The notes under the pieces were generated by a model. That model saw only the letters and a program-made list of their open reading frames with translations. It had not been told where the DNA came from and did no database searches. A stretch of DNA of 64,000 bases from Devosia sp. FJ2-5-3 (GTDB lineage: Bacteria; Pseudomonadota; Alphaproteobacteria; Rhizobiales; Devosiaceae): the NCBI RefSeq assembly GCF_029201545.1, contig NZ_CP104007.1:3816501-3880500 (forward strand), in the 5' to 3' direction. The position numbers and the translations under genes are program-made. This document shows, one piece after another, positions 33,819-43,646 of this stretch. Within the stretch, counting starts at the first letter, position 1, and every line of letters starts with the position of its first letter.

Positions 33819-35003
33819 ATGCCCGCCATCGACAAGATCCTGACCATCGAGGAAATGATGAGGGTGGCGCGTCGGCGCGTGCCAAAAATGTTCTTCGAAT
33901 ATGCCGATAGCGGCTCTTATACGGAGAGCACCTACCACGACAATGAGAGCGATTTCGCCAAGATCAAGCTCAACCAGAAGGTGGCGGTGAACCTTGAGGG
34001 GCGCAACCTCAAGACCACAATGCTGGGCAAGGAAATCACCATGCCCGTCGCCATCGCCCCGGCGGCGACCGGCGGCATGCAGACCGCCGATGGCGAGATC
34101 AAGGCGGCAAAGGCGGCCGAAAAATTCGGCATCCCCTTTTCGCTCTCGACCATGAGTGTCTGCTCGATCGAGGACATCGCCGAGAACACGACCGCGCCCT
34201 TCTGGTTCCAACTCTATGTCATGCGCGACCGCGAATTCATCTATCGGCTGATCGACCGCGCCAAGGCGGCGAATTGTTCAGCGCTGATTTTGACGATGGA
34301 TCTGCAGATCCTCGGCCAGCGCCACAAGGACATCAAGAACGGGCTTTCCACCCCGCCAAAGTTTACCCCCTATTCGATCTGGCAGATGATGCAGCACCCG
34401 CTCTGGTGCGCGCGCATGCTGGGCACCAAGCGGCACACTTTCCGCAATATTGTTGGCCATGTAAGCGGTGATCACGACCTCGCTTCGCTCTCGGCCTGGA
34501 CGGCCAGCCAGTTCGACCCGACGCTGAACTGGGGCGATGTGCGCTGGATCAAGGAGCGTTTCGGCGGCCCGGTGATCGTCAAGGGCGTGCTCGACGCCGA
34601 TGACGCGCAGGCGGCGATCGACAATGGTGCCGATGCTGTCATCGTCTCCAACCATGGCGGCCGCCAGCTCGATGGCGCGCCCTCCACCATTCGCGTGCTG
34701 CCCGAGATCGTCGATCGCGTCGGCCACAAGACCGAGGTCTATATCGACAGCGGCGTGCGCTCCGGCCAGGACGTGGTGCGGGCGCTTGCCTATGGCGCCA
34801 AGGCCGCCTTTATCGGCCGCGCCATGCTCTACGGCCTCGGCGCCGGCGGCGAAGCGGGCGTCACCCGCGTGCTCGAGATCATCCGCAAGGAACTCGACAC
34901 GACGATGGCGCTCTGCGGCGAGCGCGACGTGCACAATATCGGCCTGCACAATATCTATTCGAACGACATCCCGCCGAGGAATGCGCCGAAGCCGCGGGCT
35001 TAG
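33819..35003 (+). CDS. lldD: FMN-dependent L-lactate dehydrogenase / alpha-hydroxy-acid oxidase
   Basis: 394 aa. It oxidises an L-2-hydroxy acid, most likely L-lactate to pyruvate, with FMN, passing electrons to the respiratory chain. FFEYADSGSYTESTYHDNESDF starts the TIM barrel. Family sites seen: APAATGGMQTADGE, FSLSTMSVCSIEDIAE, FWFQLYVMRDREF, LTMDLQILGQRHKD, VIVKGVLDADDAQ (FMN Lys), IVSNHGGRQLDGAPSTI (catalytic His and substrate Arg) and YIDSGVRSGQDVVRALAYGAKAAFIGRAMLYGL (phosphate site). All key residues are intact. Substrate specificity within the family is inferred. Monocistronic; a palindrome lies in its promoter. Confidence 0.88.
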   Translation: MPAIDKILTIEEMMRVARRRVPKMFFEYADSGSYTESTYHDNESDFAKIKLNQKVAVNLEGRNLKTTMLGKEITMPVAIAPAATGGMQTADGEIKAAKAAEKFGIPFSLSTMSVCSIEDIAENTTAPFWFQLYVMRDREFIYRLIDRAKAANCSALILTMDLQILGQRHKDIKNGLSTPPKFTPYSIWQMMQHPLWCARMLGTKRHTFRNIVGHVSGDHDLASLSAWTASQFDPTLNWGDVRWIKERFGGPVIVKGVLDADDAQAAIDNGADAVIVSNHGGRQLDGAPSTIRVLPEIVDRVGHKTEVYIDSGVRSGQDVVRALAYGAKAAFIGRAMLYGLGAGGEAGVTRVLEIIRKELDTTMALCGERDVHNIGLHNIYSNDIPPRNAPKPRA

Positions 35004-35046
35004 CGGGCAATTCCTTCCCCTCCCCACGGAGGTTCGGCTCTTTGGC

Positions 35047-35175
35047 TCCCTCCCCCTTATGGGGAGGGTAGCAGAGCTTGGGCCATCAGGCCCTAGCGGC
35101 GCTGGGGTGGGGGATCTGCCTGCTGCGCCAGAATTACACCCCCACCCTCGGTCCCTCCCCACAAGGAGGAGGGAG
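35047..35175. repeat. distant member of the GACCCCCACC hairpin family
   Basis: CTCCCTCCCCCTTATGGGGA hairpin at the left, GCTGGGGTGGGGGATCTG in the middle and CACCCCCACCCTCGGTCCCT with GTCCCTCCCCACAAGGAGGA at the right. Arms are similar to the copies at 15526 and 18331 but the core differs. Together with the next repeat it fills the gap after lldD. Confidence 0.55.
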
Positions 35176-35225
35176 GCGATGGAGCAGATAAGTCTATTCA
35201 TTGCATGGCCCCCCAACCACCGGGC

Positions 35226-35316
35226 TGCCCTCGGGCTTGACCCGAGGGTCTCTATCCGCGCGCACCGACGCAATGGCGGCTCTCTAAGTGGCCCTCGGGT
35301 CGAGCCCGAGGGAAGC
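35226..35316. repeat. bipartite inverted repeat, CCCTCGGG family (copy 2)
   Basis: GCCCTCGGGCTTGACCCGAG (from 35226) and the inverted GCCCTCGGGTCGAGCCCGAG then GGAAGC (to 35316), with about 45 bp between. The arms match the copy at 1921-2014 almost base for base; the spacer differs. Confidence 0.75.
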
Positions 35317-35356
35317 CGGAGCTGGTGGAAGATCCAGGCAAGTGCCATCGAACATA

Positions 35357-35387
35357 CAAAAAAAGGCCCCCGCATTGCTGCGGGGGC
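35357..35387 (-). terminator. rho-independent terminator of the opp operon
   Basis: On the minus strand GCCCCCGCA pairs with TGCGGGGGC around a four-base loop and is followed by CCTTTTTTTG. It begins about 20 bp after the oppF stop. Confidence 0.88.
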
Positions 35388-35407
35388 ATTTCGCATTCAT
35401 TCAATCC

Positions 35408-36427
35408 TCAGGCGCCGAGGACGGCTTCCTTGGGCACTTCGAGTTCGCGCCAGCGGATGCAGGCGACGAGGCGCCCGCCTTCCAGCGTTTCGAGCGGGGG
35501 GCGGATCTCGGCGCAGCGCGGCTGGGCGAAGCGGCAACGCGTGCGGAAAGTGCAGCCCGAGGGCGGATTGATGGGCGAGGGAATTTCGCCCTTCAAGGCA
35601 TCGATATTGCGCAGCCTTGCCAGTTTCGGATCGGGGATCGGCACGGCAGTGAGAAGCGCCCGCGTATAGGGATGCTTTGGGTCCTCATAGATCTCGTCGC
35701 CGGTCGCGAGTTCGACGATGCGCCCCAGATAGAGCACGAGAATGCGGTCCGAGACGTGCCGCACCACCGAGAGATTGTGCGAGATGAAGATCAGCGTCAG
35801 CCCGAACTCGTCCTTGAGCTCGGACAAGAGATTGAGGATCTGCGCCTGGATCGACACGTCGAGGGCCGAAACCGGCTCGTCGCAGACGATGAGTTTTGGC
35901 TCGGTGATCAGCGCGCGGGCAATGCCGATACGCTGCGCCTGACCGCCCGAGAACTCGTGCGGATAGCGGTTGATCATCTCGGGCAGGAGGCCGACGGCCG
36001 CCATGATCTTGAAGACGCGGGCGCGCCGCTCTTCCTTGTTGAGCTCGGGCTTGAGCGTGCGCAGGGGATCTTCGATGATCTCGCCCACGGTCATGCGCGG
36101 ATTGAGCGAGGCCAGTGGATCCTGGAAGATGATCTGGAGGTCGGCGCGACGCTTGCGCATGTCCTCCGCCGGGATTTTGGTCAGGTCCTGGCCCAGCCAG
36201 AGGACCTGCCCCTCGTCCGGCGCGATCAGCTGCAGGATGCAGCGGCCGAGGGTGGACTTGCCACAGCCGCTTTCGCCCACAATGCCCAGCGTCTCGCCCT
36301 TCTTGACGGAGAAGTTGATATCTTCCAGCGCGGTCAGCTTTAGCTTTTTGGAAAAGAGGCCGGTGGCGATGGAAAAGGTTTTCTTGAGATCCTTGATCTC
36401 GATGAGATTGGCGGGTGCCGGGGTCAT
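35408..36427 (-). CDS. oppF: oligopeptide ABC transporter ATP-binding protein (OppF/DppF type)
   Basis: 339 aa. Walker A GESGCGKSTLGR, the Q-loop FQDPLASLNPRMTVGEII, signature FSGGQAQRIGIARAL, Walker B LIVCDEPVSALDVSIQAQ and the switch His FISHNLSVVRH are all present. The C-terminal oligopeptide domain (TGDEIYEDPKHPYTRALL, then CTFRTRCRFAQPRC) carries the four cysteines that can hold an iron-sulfur cluster in OppD/F. It couples ATP hydrolysis to peptide import. Its ATG overlaps the oppD stop by one base, so the four membrane and ATPase genes are coupled. Confidence 0.92.
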   Translation of the reverse strand: MTPAPANLIEIKDLKKTFSIATGLFSKKLKLTALEDINFSVKKGETLGIVGESGCGKSTLGRCILQLIAPDEGQVLWLGQDLTKIPAEDMRKRRADLQIIFQDPLASLNPRMTVGEIIEDPLRTLKPELNKEERRARVFKIMAAVGLLPEMINRYPHEFSGGQAQRIGIARALITEPKLIVCDEPVSALDVSIQAQILNLLSELKDEFGLTLIFISHNLSVVRHVSDRILVLYLGRIVELATGDEIYEDPKHPYTRALLTAVPIPDPKLARLRNIDALKGEIPSPINPPSGCTFRTRCRFAQPRCAEIRPPLETLEGGRLVACIRWRELEVPKEAVLGA

Positions 36428-37410
36428 CACGCCACCTTTCCGTATTTCAGCGGGCCTTCGTAGAAGCACGCCTTTTCGCGGCCGTCGGCGGTCGGCGCCA
36501 GTGGCGGGCGCTCTTCGAGGCAGCGGTCAAAGCAGAAGGCGCAGCGCGGATTGAACGAACAGCCCTTGGGCAGGTTTTCAAGGCTCGGCGGCAGACCCTG
36601 AATCGGGTCGAGCCGCTCGGCGCGCTTGGCGATATGCGGGGTCGAGTGCAAGAGGCCCAGCGTATAGGGGTGGCGCGGATCGTAAAAGAGTTCGTCGACC
36701 GTCCCCTTCTCCACCGCGCGGCCGCCATACATCACCATCATGCGGTCAGCCACGCCCGCCACCACACCCAGATCATGGGTGATGATCACGAGCGAAGTAC
36801 CAAAGTCGTCGGTGAGGGTCTTGAAGAGGTCGAGCATCTGCGCCTGCACCGTCACGTCGAGCGCCGTGGTCGGCTCGTCGGCGATGAGGATCTTCGGCTG
36901 GCAGAGGAGCGCCATGGCGATCATGACGCGCTGGCGCATGCCGCCCGACATTTCGTGCGGATAGGCATTGGCGCGCTTGGCCGGTTCGGGGATGCCGACG
37001 CGCTCGAGCATTTCGACAGCCGTGCGGACCGCCTTGGCATTGTCGAAGCCGCGGTGCTTGACCAGAACCTCGGCCAGCTGGGTTTTCACCTTGAGGCTGG
37101 GGTTGAGAGAGGTCATCGGGTCCTGGAAGATCATGGCAATGTCCTTGCCACGAATCTTGTCGAGCTTGGACTTTTCCATGCCGACCAGATTGACGTCGCC
37201 GAGCATGGCCTTGCCGCTGGTGCGGCCATTCTTGGCCAGAAGGCCCATGATGGACAAAAAGGCCTGGCTCTTGCCGGAGCCGGATTCCCCCACGACGGCG
37301 AGGGTTTCTCCGGCTTCGAGGGCGAAGTTGAGATTGTTGACCGCGTGCACCTCGCTCTCGTGGAGGGCGAAGGTGACGCCGAGGTCCTGGACATCAAGAA
37401 CTTTGGTCAT
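36427..37410 (-). CDS. oppD: oligopeptide ABC transporter ATP-binding protein (OppD/DppD type)
   Basis: 327 aa. Walker [12 protein letters not shown] (the usual T/S after GK is Ser here, normal), [14 protein letters not shown], signature [15 protein letters not shown], Walker [19 protein letters not shown], and [23 protein letters not shown]. The C-terminal region has [20 protein letters not shown] and the cysteine motif [14 protein letters not shown]. It is the partner of OppF in the heterodimeric ATPase. It overlaps oppC by one base and oppF by one base. Confidence 0.92.
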   Translation of the reverse strand: MTKVLDVQDLGVTFALHESEVHAVNNLNFALEAGETLAVVGESGSGKSQAFLSIMGLLAKNGRTSGKAMLGDVNLVGMEKSKLDKIRGKDIAMIFQDPMTSLNPSLKVKTQLAEVLVKHRGFDNAKAVRTAVEMLERVGIPEPAKRANAYPHEMSGGMRQRVMIAMALLCQPKILIADEPTTALDVTVQAQMLDLFKTLTDDFGTSLVIITHDLGVVAGVADRMMVMYGGRAVEKGTVDELFYDPRHPYTLGLLHSTPHIAKRAERLDPIQGLPPSLENLPKGCSFNPRCAFCFDRCLEERPPLAPTADGREKACFYEGPLKYGKVA

Positions 37411-38330
37411 CAGCGATCCTTGGGGTCGAGCGCGTCGCGCAGGCCGTCCCCGATATAGGTGAGACAGAGCAGCAGGGTGATCAGCACGCCTGCGGGCGCC
37501 AAAAGCATCCAGGGCAGCACTTCAGCCACCGGCGCACCGGCGGAGATCAGCGTGCCGAGCGAAGTCTGCGGCTCCTGCACACCAAGGCCGAGATAGGAGA
37601 GGAAGCTCTCGGCGATGATGATCTCGGGGATGGTCAGGGTTGCATAGATCACCACCGGACCCGTCAGATTGGGCACGATATGGCGCATGATGATGGTGAA
37701 GGGTTTGGCGCCGCCGGCCTTGGCGGCCTCGACGAATTCCTTCTCCTTGAGCGAGAGGGTCTGCCCGCGCACGATACGCGCCATGGTCAGCCATTCGATA
37801 CAGCCAATGCCAACGAAGAGCAGCACCGGATTGCGGCCGAACATGACCATCAGGATGATGACGAAGAGAATGTAGGGCAGCGCATACATGACGTCGACGA
37901 TGCGCATCATGATGGCGTCGACCCGGCCGCCGAAATAGCCGGCCACCGCGCCATAGACGACGCCGATGCTGACCGACACGACCGTCGCGACAAAAGCCAC
38001 GGTCAGGCTCATCTGCGTGCCCTGGAGCACGCGGGCGAGCATGTCGCGCCCGTTCTGGTCGGTGCCGAAATAGTGCCCGACTTCGAAATTGGGCGGCTTG
38101 CGGATATTGGACCAGTCGACCTGGGAATAGCCCCAGGGCACGAAATAGGGCCCGATATAGGCGATCAGGATGATGAGCACCACGAGGCCGATCGAGATGA
38201 CGGCAGCCTTGTTGCGCACGAGACGGCGAACCGCATCCTGGGTGAGCGAACGCCCCTTGGGCGGATCGAGTTTTTCCAGCTGCTGCGCGTAAGCGGTCAG
38301 AACCTGGTCTTTTCCGGTGATCCCAGCCAT
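37410..38330 (-). CDS. oppC: oligopeptide ABC transporter permease (OppC type)
   Basis: 306 aa. A cytosolic N-terminus (QQLEKLDPPKGRSLTQDAVRRLVRNKAAVISIGLVVLIILI) leads into six membrane helices. Family marks: HYFGTDQNGRDMLARVLQGTQMSL, the EAA loop KEKEFVEAAKAGGAKPFTIIMRHIVPNLTGP, and SLGTLISAGAPV. It forms half the channel with OppB. Starts directly at the oppB stop (one-base overlap). Confidence 0.93.
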   Translation of the reverse strand: MAGITGKDQVLTAYAQQLEKLDPPKGRSLTQDAVRRLVRNKAAVISIGLVVLIILIAYIGPYFVPWGYSQVDWSNIRKPPNFEVGHYFGTDQNGRDMLARVLQGTQMSLTVAFVATVVSVSIGVVYGAVAGYFGGRVDAIMMRIVDVMYALPYILFVIILMVMFGRNPVLLFVGIGCIEWLTMARIVRGQTLSLKEKEFVEAAKAGGAKPFTIIMRHIVPNLTGPVVIYATLTIPEIIIAESFLSYLGLGVQEPQTSLGTLISAGAPVAEVLPWMLLAPAGVLITLLLCLTYIGDGLRDALDPKDR

Positions 38331-39253
38331 CAGCGGTACCTCACCTTGGGATCGAGCCAGGCATAGACGAGGTCGACGATCAGATTGAGAGCGAGAATGA
38401 TGAACATGTAGAGAATGGTCGTTCCCAGAACGATGCCATAGTCGCGGTTGAGCGCGGCCTGGACGAAATATTTGCCGATCCCGGGGAGCCCGAAAATCTG
38501 TTCGACGGCCAGCGAGCCGGTGAGCAGATATGAGAGGCCCGGCCCGAGATAGGAGACGACGGGCAGCAGCGCCGGCTTGATCGCGTGGCGCGCCATGACC
38601 AGACGCTCACCCAACCCCTTGGAGCGGGCGGTGCGCACATAATTGGTGCCCAGCACTTCGATCATCGAGCCGCGCATGAGCCGGCTGATGCGCGCGGCAT
38701 GGGGCCAGGCGAGCACCGTGACGGGCAAGACTAGGTGCCAGATGGAGCCATTGACCCAGCCACCCGCCGGCAACCAGCGCAGATAGACGCCGAACCAGAG
38801 CTGCAGCAGCGCAGCCATGAGGAAATTGGGAACCACAACACCCAGCATCACCGCCAGGACCAGCACGTAATCGGGCCATTTGTTCTGGTTCACGGCCGCG
38901 ACCATGCCAGCCAGCATGCCGATGGCGGTGGCAATGACAAAGGCGGTCAGCGCCATGGTCAGGGTGAACGGAAAGCCGATGCGGATCAGATCGGAAACGT
39001 TGAAGCCGTCGATCACCATGGAGGGACCGAGGTCACCCTGGAGCAGGCGCCCGATATAGATGAAATACTGCATGACCAGCGGCTGGTCGAGATTGTAGTG
39101 GGCGCGCAGATTGGCCAGCACGGTGGGCGGCAGGGCACGTTCGCCGTCAAACGGGCCACCCGGCGCCAGGCGCAGGATAAAAAAGCAGACTGTCACGGCG
39201 ATCAGCGCAATCGGGATCGCCGAAAGCACGCGCCGGAAGGCGTAGGATAGCAT
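38330..39253 (-). CDS. oppB: oligopeptide ABC transporter permease (OppB type)
   Basis: 307 aa with six membrane helices. Marks: MLSYAFRRVLSAIPIALIAVTVCFFILRLAPGGPFDGER, HYNLDQPLVMQYFIYIGRLLQGDLGPSM, the loop GTNYVRTARSKGLGERLVMARHAIKPALLPVVSYLGPGLSYLLTGSLAVEQIFGLPGIG. First of the membrane genes, separated from oppA by a 107-bp gap with a strong hairpin, so its level is probably set below that of oppA. Confidence 0.93.
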   Translation of the reverse strand: MLSYAFRRVLSAIPIALIAVTVCFFILRLAPGGPFDGERALPPTVLANLRAHYNLDQPLVMQYFIYIGRLLQGDLGPSMVIDGFNVSDLIRIGFPFTLTMALTAFVIATAIGMLAGMVAAVNQNKWPDYVLVLAVMLGVVVPNFLMAALLQLWFGVYLRWLPAGGWVNGSIWHLVLPVTVLAWPHAARISRLMRGSMIEVLGTNYVRTARSKGLGERLVMARHAIKPALLPVVSYLGPGLSYLLTGSLAVEQIFGLPGIGKYFVQAALNRDYGIVLGTTILYMFIILALNLIVDLVYAWLDPKVRYR

Positions 39254-39318
39254 TTGGTGAGAACTCCTTGGCCGGGGCGCCGGGGCAAAAAGGGCCGGTC
39301 ACGCACGGACAAAAGAAC

Positions 39319-39343
39319 CGTGGGGGCCAATCTGGCCCCCACG
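39319..39343 (-). terminator. attenuator or stabilising hairpin between oppA and oppB
   Basis: An 11-bp perfect GC-rich stem (CGTGGGGGCCA paired with TGGCCCCCACG) with a three-base loop, about 20 bp after the oppA stop. On the minus strand it is followed by GTTCTTTTG, a weak U-tract, so it may stop part of the transcripts or protect the oppA mRNA 3' end. Confidence 0.7.
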
Positions 39344-39360
39344 ATCTGGTTTTTATCCGC

Positions 39361-40977
39361 TTATTCCGACTTCGAGAGCCAGCGGGTGCGGAAGATGTTC
39401 TTGGGGTTCGCTTCGAAGCCCGAGATCTTGGGCGATACGACGTCCTTGGACACGTACCAGTAGATCGGGATCGCGGCGAATTCGTCCATGGCGATCTTTT
39501 CAGCGTCGGCAAGCAGCTTGCCGCGGGCTTCGAGATCGAGCTCGGTCGAGGCCTGGACCATCAGGGCATTGAACTCTTCGTTCGCATAGCGCCCGTAATT
39601 GTTGCCCCAGTTCATCGTGCCGGCCTGATCGACGCCCTTCTTGAGGAGGTCGAGCGTGTTGGACGGATCATTGTAGTCGAGCAGCCAGCCGGCACGGCCG
39701 ATCTGGAAGTCACCGGCGCGCAGGGCGTCGTAGTGAACGGCCGTTTCAGCGTTGAACAGCTCGATCTTGATGCCGAGCGGCTCCCACATGGCGGCGAGCG
39801 CCACGGCGATACGCTGGTGGTTGTCGTTGGTGTTGTAGCGCAGCTGCAGGGTCAGCGGATTGTCCGGGCCGTAGCCGGCTTCGGTCATCAGCGCCTTGGC
39901 CTTTTCGACGCGCTCTTCATAAGGCGTGTCGGCCCATGCCGGGTGATAGGCGTTTTCGACATAGTTGGACGTGCCCGGGGGCACCCAGCCATAGGCCGGC
40001 AGTTCGCCGGTGCCCAGGATATCGGGGCCGATCACGTCACGGACGACGGTGGTCGAAAGCGCTTCGCGAATGCGGACGTCGGAGAGGACCTGGCCTTCTT
40101 CCTGGTTCATCACGTAGTAGTAGATGCCCAGGAACGGGGTGACGTGTGCTTCACCCGGCAGGTTGTCCTGCAGCCACTGGTACTGGTCGGACGGGAAGTC
40201 GGTCAGGATGTCGAATTCACCGGCGCGGTAGCGGTTGAGCGCTGCAGCCTGATCTTCGAGAACATGGTAGTAGACTTCATCGATCTGCACATTGGCAGCG
40301 TCGTAATAGTCGGCGTTCTTTTCCGAACGGACATAAGAGCCCGGCAGCCATTCCTTGACCAGGTACGGGCCGTTGCCGACGATGTTCTCGACCTTGGTCC
40401 AGTTGTCGCCCAGCTCTTCGACGAGATGCTTCGGCACCGGATAGGCGGTGTAGTGGGTCAGCGCCTCAAGGAAGAAGGGAGTCGAGGCTTCGAGGGTGAT
40501 CTCGAGCGTCTTGTCGTCGATGGCCTTGACGCCGAGCTCGTTGAAATCGGTGATTTCGCCGGAGTTGATGGCTTCCGCGTTCTTGATCGGGAACTGCAGG
40601 TAAGCGTAGTCAGCCGCGGTCGCGGGATTGAACAGGCGCTGGAAGGCGAAAACGAAGTCGCCAGCGGTCACCGGTGTACCGTCGGACCAGGCAATGCCGT
40701 CGCGCAGCTTGAAGGTGTAGACCGTGCCGTCCTCGGAAATTTCCCAGCTCTCGGCCTGGCCCGGAATGGCTTCGGCAGACGGGCTCTCGGTCAGCAGGCC
40801 TTCGATATAGTCGCCGATGACACGATTTTCCCAGTCGCCGGAAGCTTTGTGGGGGTCGAGGGTGCCGGGATCGCCACCATTGTGCAGCTGCAGCGTCACC
40901 GCAGAAGCGGAGGTGCTCATCATTAGTGCCATGGCGCCCGCGGTCGCTACCGCCTTGAAGGCTGTGGTGAACTTCAT
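39361..40977 (-). CDS. oppA: oligopeptide ABC transporter substrate-binding protein
   Basis: 538 aa. Signal peptide MKFTTAFKAVATAGAMALMM ends STSASA before VTLQLHNGGDPGTLDPHKASGD, the SBP_bac_5 start. Further marks: ESWEISEDGTVYTFKLRDGIAWSDGTPVTAGDFVFAFQRLFNP, VGNGPYLVKEWLPGSYV, and FQIGRAGWLLDYNDPSNTLDLL. It lacks a lipobox, as usual in Gram-negatives. It captures peptides in the periplasm for OppBCDF. First gene of the operon; codon use is biased to preferred codons, fitting high expression. Confidence 0.93.
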   Translation of the reverse strand: MKFTTAFKAVATAGAMALMMSTSASAVTLQLHNGGDPGTLDPHKASGDWENRVIGDYIEGLLTESPSAEAIPGQAESWEISEDGTVYTFKLRDGIAWSDGTPVTAGDFVFAFQRLFNPATAADYAYLQFPIKNAEAINSGEITDFNELGVKAIDDKTLEITLEASTPFFLEALTHYTAYPVPKHLVEELGDNWTKVENIVGNGPYLVKEWLPGSYVRSEKNADYYDAANVQIDEVYYHVLEDQAAALNRYRAGEFDILTDFPSDQYQWLQDNLPGEAHVTPFLGIYYYVMNQEEGQVLSDVRIREALSTTVVRDVIGPDILGTGELPAYGWVPPGTSNYVENAYHPAWADTPYEERVEKAKALMTEAGYGPDNPLTLQLRYNTNDNHQRIAVALAAMWEPLGIKIELFNAETAVHYDALRAGDFQIGRAGWLLDYNDPSNTLDLLKKGVDQAGTMNWGNNYGRYANEEFNALMVQASTELDLEARGKLLADAEKIAMDEFAAIPIYWYVSKDVVSPKISGFEANPKNIFRTRWLSKSE

Positions 40978-41329
40978 TCTCGTCCCATCTCCATGTGGAA
41001 ATCATCATTGTTGCTATCCGCATTTTAAGATGCGGATTAGTTGCTCCAGCCAACGGTTAAACCCATTGGTCAAGATCGGTGGACGGTATCGTGGTAAAGC
41101 GTCCACTGACAAGCAAAAGATTGACCTAAGCGTCAAGACCACCCGGCCTGTGAATATTTCGCCCTAAAAAGACCAAGATCAGCGCTGCTGCAACCGCCGG
41201 ATCGGCACTTGCGGTCACAATTACGACAGCCGTGCGGAACCACAGATCGACCTGACTGGACAGGGCAGGACAGAAATGAAGGGCCGGAAATGCGGCGGGG
41301 ACTGCAGGCTGACCTGCTGATCGCCCGAA
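40978..41329. other. 352-bp gap, oppA promoter region
   Basis: No gene seen. It should hold the promoter and leader of oppA on the minus strand. CGCATTTTAAGATGCGGATTAG (from 41020) contains a short inverted repeat GCATTTTAAGATGC just upstream of the leader. No riboswitch or terminator is evident. The right end abuts the exoD stop. Confidence 0.35.
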
Positions 41330-41917
41330 TTAAACGAGCAACATCAGTGCTATAAAGACTAGAGCTGCGACAAGACCCGCCCATGCCAGTGCCAGGAAGC
41401 CGTCTCTTGCGGTGATGGCGAGCGCATAGAGTGCGATGACCGAGGCCGCAGCGGTCGAGGTGAAGGGCACGAATTCCAGGACCGGCATGATGAGGCCGAC
41501 CATGACGCAGATCGCGGCGCCGGCCCGGCGCAGCGGCGGGGCCACCAGCATTCCGGCGCGTGGCTTGACGAGGCTGTCCGCGCCGCGTCCGAGGGGCTTG
41601 AGGAATTTGAGCAGCTTTTCGACATGGCGGCCGGGAATGCTCCTCTGGGTCAGCCAGCGCGGCAGCCACATGGCCTTACGTCCCAGCGCAATCTGGCCTG
41701 CTACCAGGACCGTATGAAGCCCGGTGAGCGTCGGAACACCGGGAATAATGCTGAGGGGCGAAATGACGACAAGCGCGGGAATGAGCAGGAGGGGCCCGGC
41801 GGCGCGCCGGCCGACGATTTGCTGGATCAGCCCGATGGAGATGCCATCCCCGGCCCGGGCATGTTCATCCACCTTGTTGATGAGATTGGTAAGCGTGCCC
41901 TGGCGGATGTCGGTCAT
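41330..41917 (-). CDS. exoD: ExoD-family membrane protein
   Basis: 195 aa. ExoD is a membrane protein linked to exopolysaccharide production in rhizobia; its biochemical role is not known. Marks: GISIGLIQQIVGRRAAGPLLLIPALVVISPLSIIPGVPTLTGLHTVLVAGQIALGR, then PLRRAGAAICVMVGLIMPVLEFVPFTS. Three to four hydrophobic helices make up most of the chain. Start 41917 has AGGAAG six bases upstream. Divergent from the sensor kinase; not linked to other exopolysaccharide genes here. Confidence 0.85.
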   Translation of the reverse strand: MTDIRQGTLTNLINKVDEHARAGDGISIGLIQQIVGRRAAGPLLLIPALVVISPLSIIPGVPTLTGLHTVLVAGQIALGRKAMWLPRWLTQRSIPGRHVEKLLKFLKPLGRGADSLVKPRAGMLVAPPLRRAGAAICVMVGLIMPVLEFVPFTSTAAASVIALYALAITARDGFLALAWAGLVAALVFIALMLLV

Positions 41918-42068
41918 GTGAACTTCCTGTGTCGGCACCAACGTATGGCTTGCGGGGGATGTTCCTGGAGGCGTGCGATCACGGCGCCATTTCCGCACTT
42001 GTCGGAAATTCCGCGTTCATTATCATTGACCTGCCGTGGTCAATTGGCCGGCGCAGAGGAGATCGACC

Positions 42069-43646
42069 GTGGCGTTGAAGCGAAGCTGGAGAGAAATCTC
42101 GGCCGTCCGGTTGGCTGTCGGCCTGATGGCAGCCGCCCTCACGCTCTTTATCGGCCTCCTCGTGTTTTTTGTCGTCATCGGCACCAACCAGACGCGCGAA
42201 CGGTTCGAGGAGCGGTCGCGGGCCGCCTCGCAGGTGGTGGCGACCAATGCCTATTGGATCGCCGAAGTCGCCAACCAGACGCTGCGCCGCGTGGACAGCG
42301 CCATGGGCACCACGCTTTCGGGCAGCGAAGAGGAGATCGACGCGGTGCTGCAGGGCCTGCCCGCGGCGACCGAGGTCTATGTCATCGACCGCAACGCCAA
42401 CACCGTCTTTGCCACCGTGGAGGGAGCGGCGAACACCTATATCGGTGACCGCGAATATTTCACCGCCGTTCGTGATGGCGCGCCCTTCTATACATCGCCG
42501 CTGCTGGTCAGCCGCATCACTGGCGACCGGATCTTCGTCTTCAGCAAACGGGTCGAGCGGCGGGGCGTCTTTGCCGGCGCCATCATGGTGTCGTTCTCGG
42601 AAACGCTATTGGCCGATCTGTGGCGCACGCTCGATCTCGACGACGGCTCGACGTTGAGCCTCGTGCGTGCCGACGGGCAGTTGATGGCCCGCTTTCCGCC
42701 CTCACCGGGACCGGTCGACCTCAGTGACACGCCGCTCTTTACCCAATACTTCAAGGAAAACGAGGTCGGCACCTATATCTCGGAGAGTTCGCCGATCGAT
42801 GGCGTGGCCCGGGTGGTGAGCTATCGACTGGTCTCCGACGCGCCGATCATCGGCCTTGCCTCGGTGGCGACCAACAAGGGCTGGTCGGATTTCGTCAACG
42901 CCATTGTCAGCGTCCTGCTCATTGTCTCCCCGGTGGTGCTCGGGCTGGTGCTGGGCGGCTGGTGGATCGTGCGGCTGCTGGTGCGCGATGCCGAGCGGGC
43001 CAAGGAGCTGGAGGCGTCGGTGGAACTCAACACCATGCTGTTCCGGGAAATCCATCACCGGGTGAAGAACAATCTCGCCTCGGTTCAGGCGTTGGTGCGC
43101 ATGCAGGACATTCCCGACAATGCCAAGCGCGATCTGCAGAGCCGGTTTGCCGCCATGGCGGCCATGCACGAGCATATCTACCAGCAGGACCGCTATGAGG
43201 ACATCGACGCCCACGATTTCATCCCGCCCGTGGTCGATCAGGTCAAGCAAGCCTATGGCACCGAAACGACCCTGGTCTACGATCTCGACCACGTCATGGT
43301 CGACCGCGACCATGCCACCCCGCTGGCCCTGCTCCTTAGCGAACTGGCGACCAACGCCTTCAAATACGCCTTTGCCGATCACCAGGCGGGAACGCTCTCC
43401 ATCACCCTGCGGCAGGGCGGCGACGGACGGGCGACGCTGATCGTTCGGGATGACGGCATCGGCATGGAGGCAGCGGAATTTTCGAAGAGCATGGGCATGC
43501 GCCTCATCCGCGGCATTGTCGGCCAGATGGGTGGCGAATACAGTTTCCGCAACGAAGGCGGCGTGGTGTTCGAGGCCGAACTCGCCCTCTCGGTCGCCGG
43601 GCGCGCCACTGCTAGCGCCCCAGAAGCAGATCCCGCGCCTCGTTGA
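42069..43646 (+). CDS. membrane sensor histidine kinase (dCache, HisKA_2/HATPase)
   Basis: 525 aa. Membrane helix 1 (about 15-37), a periplasmic dCache sensor (about 60-270; [59 protein letters not shown]), helix 2 (about 278-305), then [22 protein letters not shown], the HisKA_2 phospho-acceptor box of the HWE-like class. The HATPase part has [18 protein letters not shown] (N box) and [10 protein letters not shown] with [16 protein letters not shown] (G boxes). GTG start with GAGGAG eight bases upstream. Such kinases often feed general stress or two-component pathways. No response regulator is adjacent. Its 3' end overlaps the convergent J-domain gene by 35 bp. Confidence 0.88.
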   Translation: MALKRSWREISAVRLAVGLMAAALTLFIGLLVFFVVIGTNQTRERFEERSRAASQVVATNAYWIAEVANQTLRRVDSAMGTTLSGSEEEIDAVLQGLPAATEVYVIDRNANTVFATVEGAANTYIGDREYFTAVRDGAPFYTSPLLVSRITGDRIFVFSKRVERRGVFAGAIMVSFSETLLADLWRTLDLDDGSTLSLVRADGQLMARFPPSPGPVDLSDTPLFTQYFKENEVGTYISESSPIDGVARVVSYRLVSDAPIIGLASVATNKGWSDFVNAIVSVLLIVSPVVLGLVLGGWWIVRLLVRDAERAKELEASVELNTMLFREIHHRVKNNLASVQALVRMQDIPDNAKRDLQSRFAAMAAMHEHIYQQDRYEDIDAHDFIPPVVDQVKQAYGTETTLVYDLDHVMVDRDHATPLALLLSELATNAFKYAFADHQAGTLSITLRQGGDGRATLIVRDDGIGMEAAEFSKSMGMRLIRGIVGQMGGEYSFRNEGGVVFEAELALSVAGRATASAPEADPAPR

